A stretch of DNA of 64,000 bases from Methylothermaceae bacteria B42 (GCA_001566965.1 LSNW01000031.1:161031-225030); one strand, 5' to 3'; counted from the stretch's first letter, positions 7,568 to 16,635 are shown. Program-made: numbers and translations. Notes: generated by a model from the letters alone, not told the origin.

Positions 7568-7973
7568 TACCAATGTCATCAGTGAAATCCGCAAGCGCGC
7601 GAAAGCGAACAAAGGCATTCGGGCATTCTTCAAACAGGCAATTGAGGAAGAACAGCCGGTATTCATTTCCGTCGTTACCGCCGGCGAGTTGCGCCGGGGT
7701 GTGGAGCTGATTCGGCACCGAGGCGATGTGCGCCAAGCCAACCGGTTAGAAGAATGGTTAACCGGTATCCTGTCGGAATACCGGGACAACATTCTCGACA
7801 TTAATCCGGATATAGCGCAACTCTGGGGGCGTCTTCGAGTTCCACATCCGGAAAACGCTTTGGATAAGCTGATTGCCGCTACAGCGCTGATCTATGACTT
7901 GACGGTGGTAACGCGGAATCACAAGGACTTCGTCAAGACCGGCGTCGAGGTATTCAATCCATTCACCGAGTAG
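7554..7973 (+). CDS. FitB/VapC-type PIN-domain ribonuclease toxin
   Basis: 139 aa, starting MYLVDTNVISEIRK, the PIN signature with the first catalytic Asp (residue 5) and Glu. The next acidic positions are ELRRGVELI (about 50) and the ALDKLIAATALIYDLTVVTRN block near 101-121, with Asp-103 and Thr-Asn before the last acidic site. PIN toxins of this class cleave RNA, often tRNA or rRNA. Start set at 7554, because an ATG further upstream in this frame lies deep inside the antitoxin gene. The pair interrupts tRNA-linked repeat unit B. Confidence 0.9.
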   Translation: MYLVDTNVISEIRKRAKANKGIRAFFKQAIEEEQPVFISVVTAGELRRGVELIRHRGDVRQANRLEEWLTGILSEYRDNILDINPDIAQLWGRLRVPHPENALDKLIAATALIYDLTVVTRNHKDFVKTGVEVFNPFTE

Positions 7974-8020
7974 AGTTTGCTCGGTCACAATTGAAATGCA
8001 ACTCAACGCTACTCTGAAGT

Positions 8021-8065
8021 GGCGGGGGCAAAGATAGCCCGAGTAACTCCTCCTCCACCAAAGTT
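8021..8065 (+). repeat. Remnant of the 3' half of a tRNA-Ser-linked repeat unit
   Basis: GGGC/GCCC hairpin (8026-8029, 8037-8040), then GAGTAACTCCTCCTCCACCAAAGTT, a degenerate form of the unit A ending at 7042-7069. It supplies the part missing from unit B at 7236, as expected if the toxin-antitoxin pair split that unit. Confidence 0.6.
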
Positions 8066-8098
8066 AAAAACCCACGGTTGCCGAAGCCGATGGTTTTT
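8066..8098 (+). terminator. Probable terminator after repeat remnant
   Basis: AAAACC and CGG arms pair with CCG and GGTTTT around a loop (imperfect stem), followed by a T-rich tail. The position matches the terminator after unit A. Confidence 0.5.
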
Positions 8099-8520
8099 TA
8101 TTTTCGTGACAAAAAACGAAGGCAGCCAGCCCCAATATTACTGGCAGACTTCAGCCACTAGAAAAAATCGGGCTTGATTTGTAATTCAAGCACTCATCTC
8201 AAACTAAACTTCAGTTATTATGCTTGCATCCTTTGGATGGCCAGTAATGCCCCTTTTTAGATCGAAATGAGTCCAGAGCTAAAAGCCAGAAAAACTGTTA
8301 ATCAGCGCTCAAAAACTGACGTGCGGTTCAGGTACCCGGTACCCTCAATTGGCGTGGTCAAGTAAAAACGGACACCTAGTTAAGCTACATTACCCAATTG
8401 GCTATTCCTCTCAAATTGATCTGGACCTTGGTAATCCACATTACAGGTGTTTTGTGGTGTGGAAAAAGGAGGCTGCCGTATCCTTGAGCCAAACCCGGTC
8501 AGAGGATGGATGCTGTTTTA
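8099..8520. other. Gene-poor stretch with possible insertion-sequence debris
   Basis: No convincing coding frame; the longest open frame (8349-8705, plus) has no ribosome site and runs into the antisense of the next gene. GGTCAAGTAAAAACGGACAC near 8356 resembles the ends of some insertion sequences, but no transposase remains could be read. GGTACCCGGTACC near 8330 is a short palindrome. Confidence 0.35.
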
Positions 8521-8523
8521 AAG

Positions 8524-8559
8524 AAAAAGGGACAGGGCGCTGGCGCCCTGTCCCTTTTT
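8524..8559 (-). terminator. Strong terminator hairpin after the secreted-protein gene
   Basis: AAAAAGGGACAGGGCGC and GCGCCCTGTCCCTTTTT form a 17-bp perfect inverted repeat with a two-base loop, with A/T runs on both sides, so it can act in both directions. It lies 17 bases beyond the stop at 8576. Confidence 0.85.
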
Positions 8560-8575
8560 CATCCATTGATGGGCT

Positions 8576-9898
8576 TTACAAGTGCCCCAACCAGTCAATT
8601 ACTGTATTTGCACCATTTTCAATAGCCCCACCTACTTTATCAACACCTTCTCCAACAAACTTAATGGTTTTATCTACAATGGAAGTCCCATTGGAAGACC
8701 CATGATTCCCAATATCGGGTGCGGGTAGTGGAATAATCTGCTTGACATTATTCACACCATTTTCCAAGATGGAGCTGATATCTGAGATGTCATTCCAGAC
8801 TCTCCACACTTGACTCTTGATGTAAGTCACGGTATCCCAGATTTTTTCCACTTGTTCCTTGACGTAAGCCACGTTGCCCTCGATGTCCGATACAGGGTCG
8901 GCAATATCCGTAACCGTATTTTTTACGTCATCGATTTTTCCTTTGATCTCATCCGTGGCGCCGACGACCTGTTCCGCGGCCTCGGGCAGCTTCATGACTG
9001 CGTCTTTGAGCCATTCCGCCGATTCGAACCCCGAGTAAATGCCGCAGATCTCGTCCAGCACGGGTTCCATTTTCTCTCCCAGGCCTTGACCGCAGATTTC
9101 CCCCAGCTTGGTGATGATCTCGGAACTGGACTGCAGGTAGCCGGTCAGGGATTTCTCCAGTGTTTTAAGCTGCACCCGTACCGGCTCTGGCATCGGCAGG
9201 TCCTCGGCAAGCCCCCTGAGGTGTTGCAGCGACTTCAGCACATCGACAGGGTCCCCGCTGCTGACCGCGGTACCGAAGCTTTCGGCGGTTGATGGGATGT
9301 TGTCCAGCAACCGCAGCATCCGCCCTGGATCGATGCCGGTCAAATAAGCGACCTTCATCATGACCTGGCGGACCTCGTCGGCATTGAACTTCGACATCAC
9401 ATTTACCAACCGCTCTTCGTAGTCGTTATCGGGTCCCTGGTTCTCCAGATATTTGGCCAGCTTCATCAGATCGACACAGACTCTCAGGGCCAGGCCGCCG
9501 GAAGCCGAACTGGTTGCACCGGCATTGAAGCCAAGCGATGGCTTGATTCTGACGTAGCCTCCGCTGCCATAGACATCGGCACCAGCCTTGCCGACGCCTT
9601 CCACCGTCGCGTTAAAACCGGCATCCATCGCGGCCCCCACCTTGGCGGCCATATCGCCGCAGTAAGTGACCGAGATCATGTTCGAGAACTCGTCCTGCTG
9701 GGAAATGACCTCGTAATCAGGTGCCTGGGTGGGACTGGTGACCTGCATGCTATAGGCATTGGTAGCGCTGAAGGCCAGTGACACGCCTGCCAGGGTAGCG
9801 CACAATGTCGATGCCAACTTACCGGATCCGGCACGGGGTTTTTCTGCCTTGTCGGTTACATGGGAAACGAATGGTTTGTTTTGCTGTGTGTACTTCAT
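8576..9898 (-). CDS. Large secreted protein with C-terminal helical repeats, function unknown
   Basis: 440 aa from the ATG at 9898, which follows GAGGG; the longer frame has no better start. A charged leader of about 26 residues precedes the hydrophobic stretch LASTLCATLAGVSLAFSATNAYS, an extended-type signal peptide. The middle part carries paired cysteine positions (CGDM, RVCVDL, EICGQ, EICGIY). The last 150 residues show heptad-like repetition (DEIKGKIDDVKNTVTDIADPV, YVKEQVEKIWDTVTYI), suggesting an amphipathic or coiled-coil region. I recognise no family. It is isolated between a terminator and a repeat-rich 420-base gap. Confidence 0.7.
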   Translation of the reverse strand: MKYTQQNKPFVSHVTDKAEKPRAGSGKLASTLCATLAGVSLAFSATNAYSMQVTSPTQAPDYEVISQQDEFSNMISVTYCGDMAAKVGAAMDAGFNATVEGVGKAGADVYGSGGYVRIKPSLGFNAGATSSASGGLALRVCVDLMKLAKYLENQGPDNDYEERLVNVMSKFNADEVRQVMMKVAYLTGIDPGRMLRLLDNIPSTAESFGTAVSSGDPVDVLKSLQHLRGLAEDLPMPEPVRVQLKTLEKSLTGYLQSSSEIITKLGEICGQGLGEKMEPVLDEICGIYSGFESAEWLKDAVMKLPEAAEQVVGATDEIKGKIDDVKNTVTDIADPVSDIEGNVAYVKEQVEKIWDTVTYIKSQVWRVWNDISDISSILENGVNNVKQIIPLPAPDIGNHGSSNGTSIVDKTIKFVGEGVDKVGGAIENGANTVIDWLGHL

Positions 9899-10079
9899 GG
9901 GATTGCCCTCTATCTGATTGAAATTGATTAAATCCGAAATTCTTCCACCTGTGGATGAATTTCTTGTTGATAAATGACGTACACCGAAAAAAAAATTTGC
10001 CGCCAAAAAAAACGAGTGTTCAGAGCAAAGTCATAATGAACGGATTCACCCCGAGAAGGGTTTGAGAGGCAGGGGAGGG

Positions 10080-10226
10080 CTAGCCCGGATATTTCACCAG
10101 CCGGATTCTGGCTTTCTTGTAATCAACTGATTTTCAAACATAAAATGCTTAATATTGATGCTATCGACGAAATCCCATTTGGCTCCGGCCCGAATCCTAT
10201 CCCGGCCCTGGCTTGCCCAGACCTGG
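10080..10226. repeat. Interspersed element copy 1 (right end truncated)
   Basis: Begins with CTAGCCCGGATATTTCACCA(GC), the terminal inverted repeat seen at 43143 and, as AGCCCGGATATTTCACCAGC, at 32009. The interior also aligns (ATAAAATGCTTA, GGCTCCGGCCCGAATCCTAT, CCCGGCCCTGGCTTG). The right-hand inverted end is missing. The rest of the gap 9899-10324 shows no gene. Confidence 0.8.
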
Positions 10227-10324
10227 ATCCGGATCAAAACCAATGTGAAAATTTATTTCTTCACCTGTTTCTTCTTTCCCGTCAAAATAATCGCTCACAT
10301 TACTCACTTCTCTGAGGCATTGTC

Positions 10325-10999
10325 ATGATTTTCAAAAACCGAATCGAGGCGGCGCGAAAACTGGCCGGGGCGCTTTCCCACTATCGCGGGAAGAATCCGC
10401 TTGTGCTCGCCATTCCCAGAGGCGCGGTGCCGATGGCAAAAGTCATCGCTGATCTTCTGAAAGGGGAGTTGGATGTGGTGTTGGTGCGCAAGCTGGGGGC
10501 GCCGGGCAATCCGGAGTTCGCCATTGGCGCGGTGGATGAAACCGGCTGGGTCTATCTGGCGCCGTGGGCGGAGGAAACGGGTATCAGTGAGGAATATCTG
10601 GAAAAGACAAAAGAGCGCGAGCTGGCTACCATTAGGGCCCGCCGGGCGCAATACACGCCTGCCCGTCCGCCGAAAAATCCCCAGGGGCGTATTGTCATTG
10701 TCGTGGACGATGGCCTGGCCACCGGTTCCACGATGATTGCCGCGCTGCATGCCATTCGGGCGAAAAACCCGCAAAGGCTGGTTTGCGCGGTCCCGGTGGC
10801 GCCACCGGATACGGTGGAGAAAATCCGGCCCCATTGTGATGAAGTCGTGTGTCTGCACACGCCGGAAAATTTTTACGCCGTGGGGCAGTTTTATCTGGAT
10901 TTCAGCGAGGTCACTGACGAGGAAGTTATCGAACTGTTGAAGGAATCCAATTCAGAAAAAGACACGAATCAGGGTAAGATAGGGGATGAAATACCATGA
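10325..10999 (+). CDS. PRPP-binding phosphoribosyltransferase family protein
   Basis: 224 aa. The motif IVIVVDDGLATGSTM near 121-135 is the type I phosphoribosyltransferase PRPP loop, and VLAIPRGAVPMAKVIAD near 27-43 is the conserved first strand-helix. The family includes ComF-like and hydrolase-linked phosphoribosyltransferases; the acceptor base cannot be told. The start ATG at 10325 is preceded by a weak GAGG. The gene overlaps no neighbour at its start and is followed within about 30 bases by a small exported protein gene. Confidence 0.8.
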   Translation: MIFKNRIEAARKLAGALSHYRGKNPLVLAIPRGAVPMAKVIADLLKGELDVVLVRKLGAPGNPEFAIGAVDETGWVYLAPWAEETGISEEYLEKTKERELATIRARRAQYTPARPPKNPQGRIVIVVDDGLATGSTMIAALHAIRAKNPQRLVCAVPVAPPDTVEKIRPHCDEVVCLHTPENFYAVGQFYLDFSEVTDEEVIELLKESNSEKDTNQGKIGDEIP

Positions 11000-11028
11000 T
11001 CATGAATGCCTTAACAAGGAGGAAGCTG

Positions 11029-11412
11029 ATGAAACACTGGTTTATTTTTGCCTTGGTTTCCCTTTCTCTCCCAGTAGCCGCCCAACCACCAGGGATGACG
11101 GAACAGGATATGCAGCGGATGATGGAAAATGCTCAGAAAATGCAGGAATGCATGCAGGGGATTGATCAAGCCGCCATAGAACCCATCGAGGCAAAATCCC
11201 GGGAATTCGAACAAAAAGTAAAGGCCTTGTGCCTCGCCGGCAAGCGGGACGAAGCGCAAAAACTCGCCATCCAGTTTGGGCGCGAGATGGCTGCCAATGA
11301 AACGGTCAAAAAGATTCAGCAGTGCAGCAAGATCATGCAGGGAATGATGCCGCGGATGAATGTTCCCTCGCCCCAGGAGCTGAAGGAACATCATATTTGC
11401 GACAACTATTGA
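11029..11412 (+). CDS. Small exported protein of unknown function
   Basis: 127 aa from [19 protein letters not shown], a clear signal peptide; the start at 11029 follows AGGAGG at optimal distance, better than an in-frame start 11 codons earlier. The mature part is Met/Gln/Glu-rich and helical ([20 protein letters not shown]) with four cysteines (CMQG, LCLAG, QCSKI, HICDN). No family recognised. It is convergent with, and overlaps by 7 bases, the small membrane protein gene on the other strand. Confidence 0.75.
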   Translation: MKHWFIFALVSLSLPVAAQPPGMTEQDMQRMMENAQKMQECMQGIDQAAIEPIEAKSREFEQKVKALCLAGKRDEAQKLAIQFGREMAANETVKKIQQCSKIMQGMMPRMNVPSPQELKEHHICDNY

Positions 11413-11609
11413 AATGCCGGACCCGGGCGTTTTCCGAGCTTTTTCAATAGAATCGCCAGCGGGCAAAATCCGGTAAACGCGGACTGAAGCAGGTTGGCGC
11501 CCACGAAAGCGGTCAGCCACAGCCAGCGCTGGTCGTGAAAAACCGCCAGGGTGACAGAGACTAATACCATAGTGCCTGCTACTGCTAAAACGATGCGGTC
11601 GATAGTCAT
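11406..11609 (-). CDS. DUF2892 (YgaP transmembrane-type) inner-membrane protein
   Basis: 67 aa with two hydrophobic segments (about 5-22, 29-55) and the DUF2892 pattern [18 protein letters not shown] with [13 protein letters not shown] at the end. The domain is found alone or fused to rhodanese in YgaP; stand-alone copies are common and of unclear role. It overlaps the upstream HAD hydrolase stop by 4 bases, so translation is probably coupled. Confidence 0.85.
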   Translation of the reverse strand: MTIDRIVLAVAGTMVLVSVTLAVFHDQRWLWLTAFVGANLLQSAFTGFCPLAILLKKLGKRPGPAFQ

Positions 11610-12520
11610 GGTCTTTCCTCTTCGGTTAAATTTGCCAGGGCCTGGGTGACAGCCTGAATGTCCGGCATAATGGCGTCTGGCTTATAGTCCGATTTTTCCA
11701 CATCCTCCTGGCTGGAAATCCCCGAAAGCACCAAGAGACTGCGCATGCCTGCATTAATCGCCCCCAGGATATCTGTCTCCAGACGGTCTCCGATGGCCAG
11801 GGTTTCTGCTGGATTCACGCCGAGGCGGTCCATGGCTTGCTGGTACAAAATAGGCTCTGGCTTGCCGATGATGGTCGGCTTTTTATGGGTGGCCGCTTCC
11901 AGCGCCGCCAGTATCGCCCCGTTGCCGTGACTGATGCCCAATTCCATGGGCAAAGTGGTATCGGCATTGGTGCCAATGAACCTCGCGCCGGCGTTGATAT
12001 TCAAGGTTGCCGTCGCCAGTTTGTCCCAGGTCAGGGTTTCATCCTTGCCCACCACGACAATGTCGGCCTGCCACTGCGAAGTTTCCTTGTGACTGCCGGT
12101 CAGGGTAAAGCCCTGTTCCATTAGCGGCTGGCGCAACCCCTCTTCGCCTATGATGTAGATTTTGGTGCGCTGCGGTGAAACGGAGTCCGCCAGATAAAAA
12201 GCGGTGGCCACGCCGGAAGTCAGAATCTGGCTGGCGTCCACCTCTACGCCCATGCCCGCCAGTTTACTTACATATTGCCGCGGCGTGTTACTGGCGTTGT
12301 TGGTTGCCAAAATAAAAGGCAAACCGGCCTTGCGCACGGCGCGAAAAAAATCTTTCAGGCCCGGAACTGGACGCGAGCCATGCCAGAGAACGCCGTCCAT
12401 ATCAATAATCAGGGCGCGGACGCCCGCGAAGGGATTAGAAGTCGCTGTCACGATATTTACGTTGGTGAAATTCAATGATTGGGATTGAGCGCTTGTTTTT
12501 CCATCGTTACCTGCTTCCAT
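11606..12520 (-). CDS. HAD-IIA family hydrolase (NagD-like phosphatase)
   Basis: 304 aa. HAD motif I is [11 protein letters not shown] (catalytic Asp pair near 39-41), motif [10 protein letters not shown] near 69-76, motif III lysine in IIGKPEP and motif [12 protein letters not shown]. The cap insertion between motifs II and III marks subclass IIA (NagD, phosphoglycolate or nucleotide phosphatases). The N-terminal 30 residues are not typical and overlap the upstream gene by 49 bases; a later non-ATG start (such as the GTG near residue 24) cannot be excluded. The gene ends in a 4-base overlap with the DUF2892 gene. Confidence 0.87.
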   Translation of the reverse strand: MEAGNDGKTSAQSQSLNFTNVNIVTATSNPFAGVRALIIDMDGVLWHGSRPVPGLKDFFRAVRKAGLPFILATNNASNTPRQYVSKLAGMGVEVDASQILTSGVATAFYLADSVSPQRTKIYIIGEEGLRQPLMEQGFTLTGSHKETSQWQADIVVVGKDETLTWDKLATATLNINAGARFIGTNADTTLPMELGISHGNGAILAALEAATHKKPTIIGKPEPILYQQAMDRLGVNPAETLAIGDRLETDILGAINAGMRSLLVLSGISSQEDVEKSDYKPDAIMPDIQAVTQALANLTEEERP

Positions 12521-13038
12521 AGCCAGTGGCCACCCAAAATCAACGCGGTATAGGCCAGTGTCATGGAAAGATAGGCGGGCAAATATTGACTCACCCGGTG
12601 AATAAATTCCATCAGGGGCAGTTCATTGAAGTAGCCGGAGAGCCAGTAAAAACTCGCGTTGGAGATAACAAATGCCGCCAGCGCCGCACAGGCGCACACA
12701 GCCAGGGTGGCAGCCAATCCATGCCATGAAGGTGAAAAGCGGCGGCAGAAATAGCCACCCAACCACATTGCCCCATAGGTAGGGATCAAAAATAAATACG
12801 CCGGGGTCACGCACCAGCCGCTGACCCCGCCAAAGCTGATGGCCAGATAATCAATCAAACCGGCCAAGGCCAACAAAGCGAGGAAAAACCAGGCCCGCGC
12901 AACCCATAACCCCGCCAGGAAAAATACCGCCAAGGACGCATCGGGCAGGGTTTTCAAGTCGCCAAAATGATGGAACCGGGTGGCGATCATCAACGCCATC
13001 AACCCCAACAGGGGGAAATTTAAAACTGTGCGGCTCAT
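12472..13038 (-). CDS. DUF6580-like integral membrane protein (putative cobalamin transport, CblT-type)
   Basis: 188 aa with about five hydrophobic segments. The pattern TRFHHFGDLKTLPDASLAVFFLAG near 20-43 and the WCVTPAYLFLIPTYGAMWLGG block resemble the DUF6580 family, which has been proposed from gene context to include the cobalamin transporter CblT. The start follows AGGAG with good spacing. I see no B12 riboswitch upstream here, unlike btuB at 29963, so the transport role is inference. Confidence 0.6.
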   Translation of the reverse strand: MSRTVLNFPLLGLMALMIATRFHHFGDLKTLPDASLAVFFLAGLWVARAWFFLALLALAGLIDYLAISFGGVSGWCVTPAYLFLIPTYGAMWLGGYFCRRFSPSWHGLAATLAVCACAALAAFVISNASFYWLSGYFNELPLMEFIHRVSQYLPAYLSMTLAYTALILGGHWLWKQVTMEKQALNPNH

Positions 13039-13146
13039 AAAAATCTCCTATGGTTTAGGATAAGCCTGTTAAACATTGCATCATAACCAAAGCCTTGGCT
13101 CGAGAGAAGCCCATTCCGTTGATTAGACAGTGCCATTGAGATAACT

Positions 13147-13947
13147 ATGAATCACTTAAACTTCCGCTGGCTACTCTTTTTAACCCTGTTTTTGGCCCAG
13201 GGATTCCCTTTGGCTTTCGGCGATACCGTGATTATCCCGGTCCGGCACCGGCTGCCCGAGGAAATTGCGCGGGTGCTTGCGCCGGTTTTGGAGCCAGCGG
13301 AAAACGTGGTTGCAACTTCATCAGGGTTGTTAGTCAAGGCCAGGGCAACGCGGATTGCCGAGATCCGCGCCTTGATTTCCAAACTGGACCGCCCCCTTAA
13401 AACCTTTGCAATCACTGTGTTGCAAAGTGCTCAGGCCAATTTGGCGCAATTGAATGCAGGCGTACAAGGATCAATCCATTTGCCCGGGGGTTCCGCCCAA
13501 GGTCAGGGTTTTTGGTACCACACCCAGTCAGATAATTCCCGCGATACCTGGCAAAGTCTGAAGATCTTGGAAGGCCACCCGGCCTATATTGCCGTGGGAG
13601 AGGAACAACCGGTACCCTTCATCCAAATCTATGGCTATCCTCCCCAGGTGCTCGGGGGCATTGAATACAAGCCCATTACCCAGGGCTTTGAGGTGGTGCC
13701 CAGAATGGCGGGATGCAAGGTGCGGCTGCAAGTTTCTCCTTGGTCTCAGCAGCGCACAGGCGGGGGCAATATTGCCATTCAAAGCGTCTCCACAACCGTG
13801 GAAGCAAATTTGGGACAATGGATTGAACTGGGAAGCCACGATGCCCGCGGCAATAACCAGTCGAGCCCGTTAATGGGACGGCGCTACACCACCCGCCGGG
13901 ACAAGGCAAGGATTTTTCTTAAAGTCGAGGCGAAAGGCGGTTGCTAA
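13147..13947 (+). CDS. Exported protein with secretin-like short domain
   Basis: 266 aa with a signal peptide (about 1-25, LLFLTLFLAQGFPLAFG). Residues 27-80 (VIIPVRHRLPEEIARVLAPVL, SSGLLVKARATRIAEIRALISKLDRPLK) match the N1/NolW-type subdomain of secretins. The rest (IYGYPPQVLGGIEYKPITQGFEVVPRM) is like the start of a secretin core but far too short for a pore. It stands alone with no type II/III or pilus genes nearby. A periplasmic secretin-domain protein of unknown role is the safest call. It converges with the NUDIX gene with a 4-base overlap. Confidence 0.65.
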   Translation: MNHLNFRWLLFLTLFLAQGFPLAFGDTVIIPVRHRLPEEIARVLAPVLEPAENVVATSSGLLVKARATRIAEIRALISKLDRPLKTFAITVLQSAQANLAQLNAGVQGSIHLPGGSAQGQGFWYHTQSDNSRDTWQSLKILEGHPAYIAVGEEQPVPFIQIYGYPPQVLGGIEYKPITQGFEVVPRMAGCKVRLQVSPWSQQRTGGGNIAIQSVSTTVEANLGQWIELGSHDARGNNQSSPLMGRRYTTRRDKARIFLKVEAKGGC

Positions 13948-14555
13948 TCCAGCCACTCCCGGCGCAGTTGTTCCCTATGAAGCGCCAACCATTGCAGTCC
14001 TAAAATAGGAATCCCGGAATTGATCTCCCCGCTCTCCACCTTGGCCATGGCTTCATCCAGCGACACGACATGCACCAAAATATCCTCGTCCTCATCATCC
14101 AGGCCATGAATGCCACCGGCTTGGCTCGCATCCACCCAGGCACAAAATAAAGTGATTTTTTCAGAAGAGCCGCCGGGACTGGTATAGAATTCAGTCACCC
14201 GCTTGAGCTTCCTGGACCCGCACCCCGCTTCTTCGTGGAGTTCTCGGATGGCGACTTGCTCAGGGGTTTCTCCCGCCTCGATGGCGCCGGCGACAATCTC
14301 CAGCATCCATTTCGGATCCTCGTTTTTCAAAGTCCCCACCCGGAATTGTTCAATCAGTACGACTTGATCGGTTACCGGATCATAAGGCACCACCGCCACG
14401 CAATTTCCCCGCTGAAACAGCTCTCTTGTCAGCACCCGGCTCCAGCCACCGTGAAACAAGGTGTGTTTCAATTTGATTTTAAGGAGGTTAAAAAATCCCT
14501 GATAAACCGTCTCTTCTTCAACAATTTGGTACTGATACTCGAATTTTTTCGTCAT
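13944..14555 (-). CDS. nudF: ADP-ribose pyrophosphatase-type NUDIX hydrolase
   Basis: 203 aa. The NUDIX box GAIEAGETPEQVAIRELHEEAG is visible near 95-116 with the REL.EE core glutamates. The N-terminal strand pattern and TEFYTSPGGSSEKITLF fit the NudF/AdpP ADP-ribose diphosphatase subgroup, which recycles ADP-ribose to AMP and ribose-5-phosphate. The start MTKKFEY at 14555 gives a 4-base ATGA overlap with phoQ; a start 22 codons earlier lies inside phoQ and is unlikely. Confidence 0.88.
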   Translation of the reverse strand: MTKKFEYQYQIVEEETVYQGFFNLLKIKLKHTLFHGGWSRVLTRELFQRGNCVAVVPYDPVTDQVVLIEQFRVGTLKNEDPKWMLEIVAGAIEAGETPEQVAIRELHEEAGCGSRKLKRVTEFYTSPGGSSEKITLFCAWVDASQAGGIHGLDDEDEDILVHVVSLDEAMAKVESGEINSGIPILGLQWLALHREQLRREWLD

Positions 14556-15934
14556 TGAGCAGAATCCGCTTCTTCTTGTATTGGGTGGGGGATAAACACC
14601 TCCCAACGGCACCCACCCCACCGGCTTTGGGAATAATGCAAGGTGCCATGATGCAATTGGATAATTTCATCAACCACCGCCAGGCCAATGCCATGGCCAT
14701 CGGTCGACTCATCCGCCCGCTTTCCGCGCCTGAACACCTCTTCCCGCAAAATGGTGGGGATGCCGGAACCGTCATCCTCCACCACCAGCTTAAAGCCAGC
14801 TGCCTGATTTTCCGTGGCTGAAACGGGCGCCACCTGGACTCTGACCAACTTGTGGCAATACTTGTAGGCATTATCCACAAGATTCCCGGCAAATTCGTAG
14901 AGATCGCCCTCCTCCAGAAAGCAGTAACATTCAGTTCCCGTCAGTTCACATTCCACTTCCTTGGAGGCATACACTTTGTCCAGGGAAGTCACGATTCGCT
15001 CCAGGACCGGCACCACCTGCAGCGGCTCCAAGGTGCCCCGGCCACCCCGGGCCGCCGCCCGTTGTAATTGATAGTCCACCAGCTTTTGCATCCGGTCTAC
15101 TTGATCGGACAGGACAGAAGAGATTTCCCTGCAAGGTTCATCAACCTGATCTATCCCTCGCAATACCGCCAGTGGCGTTTTAAGGCTATGGGCCAAGTCC
15201 GCCAGCGTGTGCCGGTATCGCTCCATGTGGGCGCGTTCGCTTTGCAGCAGAATATTGAGGTTGTTTGCCAAACCACTCAGCTCACTGGGATAACGGCCTT
15301 CTAGTTGCTGCTTCCTGCCGGCTTCAATGTCCTTCAAATCGTCGGTCATCGCCCGCAGTGGCCGCAAACTCCAACGTAAAATCAACCCTTGCATGATTAA
15401 TAGCAAGATCCCAGCACCTCCCAGCCACGCCCACAAGGTTTGGCGGAAATCCTTAATCTGGCGAAGCAGGGATTGGGTATCCTCGGCAACCGCCAGTATC
15501 ATGGGAATGGGTTTATCGTCAAGGGATTCCCAGGTAATACCATAATAAAGCACCCACAAATCCTGCTTTTCCTGCAAACGCAGGAAACGGGTTTCCCCGC
15601 TCAATAGCGATTGTGGCGGAATGGTGACACCCAGCGCCGAGGGCGATCGCCAAATGAGCTTATGATCGTTGAAAATGAACCCATACAGTCCAGACCCCGG
15701 GGTTGTGAAGCGCGATTCCGGCAAATGATGGGGCTGCCTTAGGTTGCCTTTATCATCCAGTTCCACGGAAGCCAACAAGGTATAAATATGGGCCTGGAGA
15801 CGATCCTGAATGGCTTTTTTGGCGGCATCGCCAAACGCTTTCTCCAAGGCAATCCCGGTAAAACCAAAAAAGGCAATCAGTGTGGCGCCCGCGGCAATCA
15901 AAAGGCGCAGATTTAATGAATCGCGAACCATCAA
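14552..15934 (-). CDS. phoQ: PhoQ-like sensor histidine kinase
   Basis: 460 aa. Transmembrane segments near 9-29 and 165-190 flank a periplasmic sensor domain. A HAMP-like linker follows, then the H-box LADLAHSLKTPLAVL with phosphoacceptor His near 249, N-box NLVDNAYKYC near 342, G1 DDGSGIP and G2 GHGIGLAVV. Together with the abutting regulator this resembles PhoPQ, which senses low Mg2+ or cationic peptides in enterobacteria; the ligand here is not proven. Stop and start of neighbours overlap by 4 bases (nudF) and abut (phoP). Confidence 0.85.
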   Translation of the reverse strand: MMVRDSLNLRLLIAAGATLIAFFGFTGIALEKAFGDAAKKAIQDRLQAHIYTLLASVELDDKGNLRQPHHLPESRFTTPGSGLYGFIFNDHKLIWRSPSALGVTIPPQSLLSGETRFLRLQEKQDLWVLYYGITWESLDDKPIPMILAVAEDTQSLLRQIKDFRQTLWAWLGGAGILLLIMQGLILRWSLRPLRAMTDDLKDIEAGRKQQLEGRYPSELSGLANNLNILLQSERAHMERYRHTLADLAHSLKTPLAVLRGIDQVDEPCREISSVLSDQVDRMQKLVDYQLQRAAARGGRGTLEPLQVVPVLERIVTSLDKVYASKEVECELTGTECYCFLEEGDLYEFAGNLVDNAYKYCHKLVRVQVAPVSATENQAAGFKLVVEDDGSGIPTILREEVFRRGKRADESTDGHGIGLAVVDEIIQLHHGTLHYSQSRWGGCRWEVFIPHPIQEEADSAQ

Positions 15935-16615
15935 TTAGTCAGTCTTCCGCAAAGACCAACGATAACCCCGTCCACGCAGGGTTTCTATGGGTTTGAGCGT
16001 GCCTTCGGGATCCAGTTTTTTTCTCAGTCGCCCAATAAACACCTCCAAGACATTACTATCGCGCTCGAAGTCTTGCTCATAGAGATGTTCGGTCAGGCTG
16101 GTTTTGGACACCACTTCGCCTTCGTGGAGCATCAGGTATTCGAGGACTTTATACTCATAGGCCGTTAATTCCACCGGCTGACCATTGAGAAAAAGCTCCT
16201 GGGTCACGGTATTCAATTCGATCGGACCATATGTCAGTACCGGGTGGGCCTTGCCAGCCGAGCGGCGGATCAAGGCGTTAATCCGGGCCCACAGCTCCTC
16301 GTAATGAAACGGCTTGATTAAATAATCATCAGCGCCGGCTTCCAGGCCCTCCACCTTTTCCTGCCACCGGCCACGGGCGGTCAAAATAAGAATGGGATAT
16401 TCACAACCGCGCTCTCGCAGCCGTTTGATCAGTTCAAGGCCGGAAAAATCGGGTAGTCCCAAATCCACGATCGCCACATCAATGGCAAACTCTTCCCCAA
16501 TGTACTGAGCTTCCTTGGCGGTCGCGGCGGCATCCACGGCATAACCCTTGGCAACGAAAAATTGCTTGAGTTGATCTAGCAGGGTTTGTTCATCTTCGAC
16601 TATTAATATCCGCAT
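15935..16615 (-). CDS. phoP: PhoP-like OmpR-family response regulator
   Basis: 226 aa. The receiver domain (1-120) has acidic pocket EDE near 7-9, phosphoacceptor Asp in AIVDLGLPD near 51, a TAR switch Thr and conserved Lys in LIKPF. The C-terminal winged helix (about 128-222) contains LTAYEYKVLEYL and SNVLEVFIGRLRKKL, the recognition helix, then RGRGYRW. It sits directly upstream of phoQ with no gap, so the two are one operon. A 282-base upstream gap with a palindromic element separates it from the divergent PilZ gene. Confidence 0.9.
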   Translation of the reverse strand: MRILIVEDEQTLLDQLKQFFVAKGYAVDAAATAKEAQYIGEEFAIDVAIVDLGLPDFSGLELIKRLRERGCEYPILILTARGRWQEKVEGLEAGADDYLIKPFHYEELWARINALIRRSAGKAHPVLTYGPIELNTVTQELFLNGQPVELTAYEYKVLEYLMLHEGEVVSKTSLTEHLYEQDFERDSNVLEVFIGRLRKKLDPEGTLKPIETLRGRGYRWSLRKTD

Positions 16616-16635
16616 GGCATCCTCGATTTTTTTCT

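Noticed and set aside
8320..8370. GACGTGCGGTTC and GGTCAAGTAAAAACGGACAC as intron or insertion-sequence ends
   Set aside because: No reverse transcriptase or transposase frame and no matching second end were found; kept only as a remark on possible debris.
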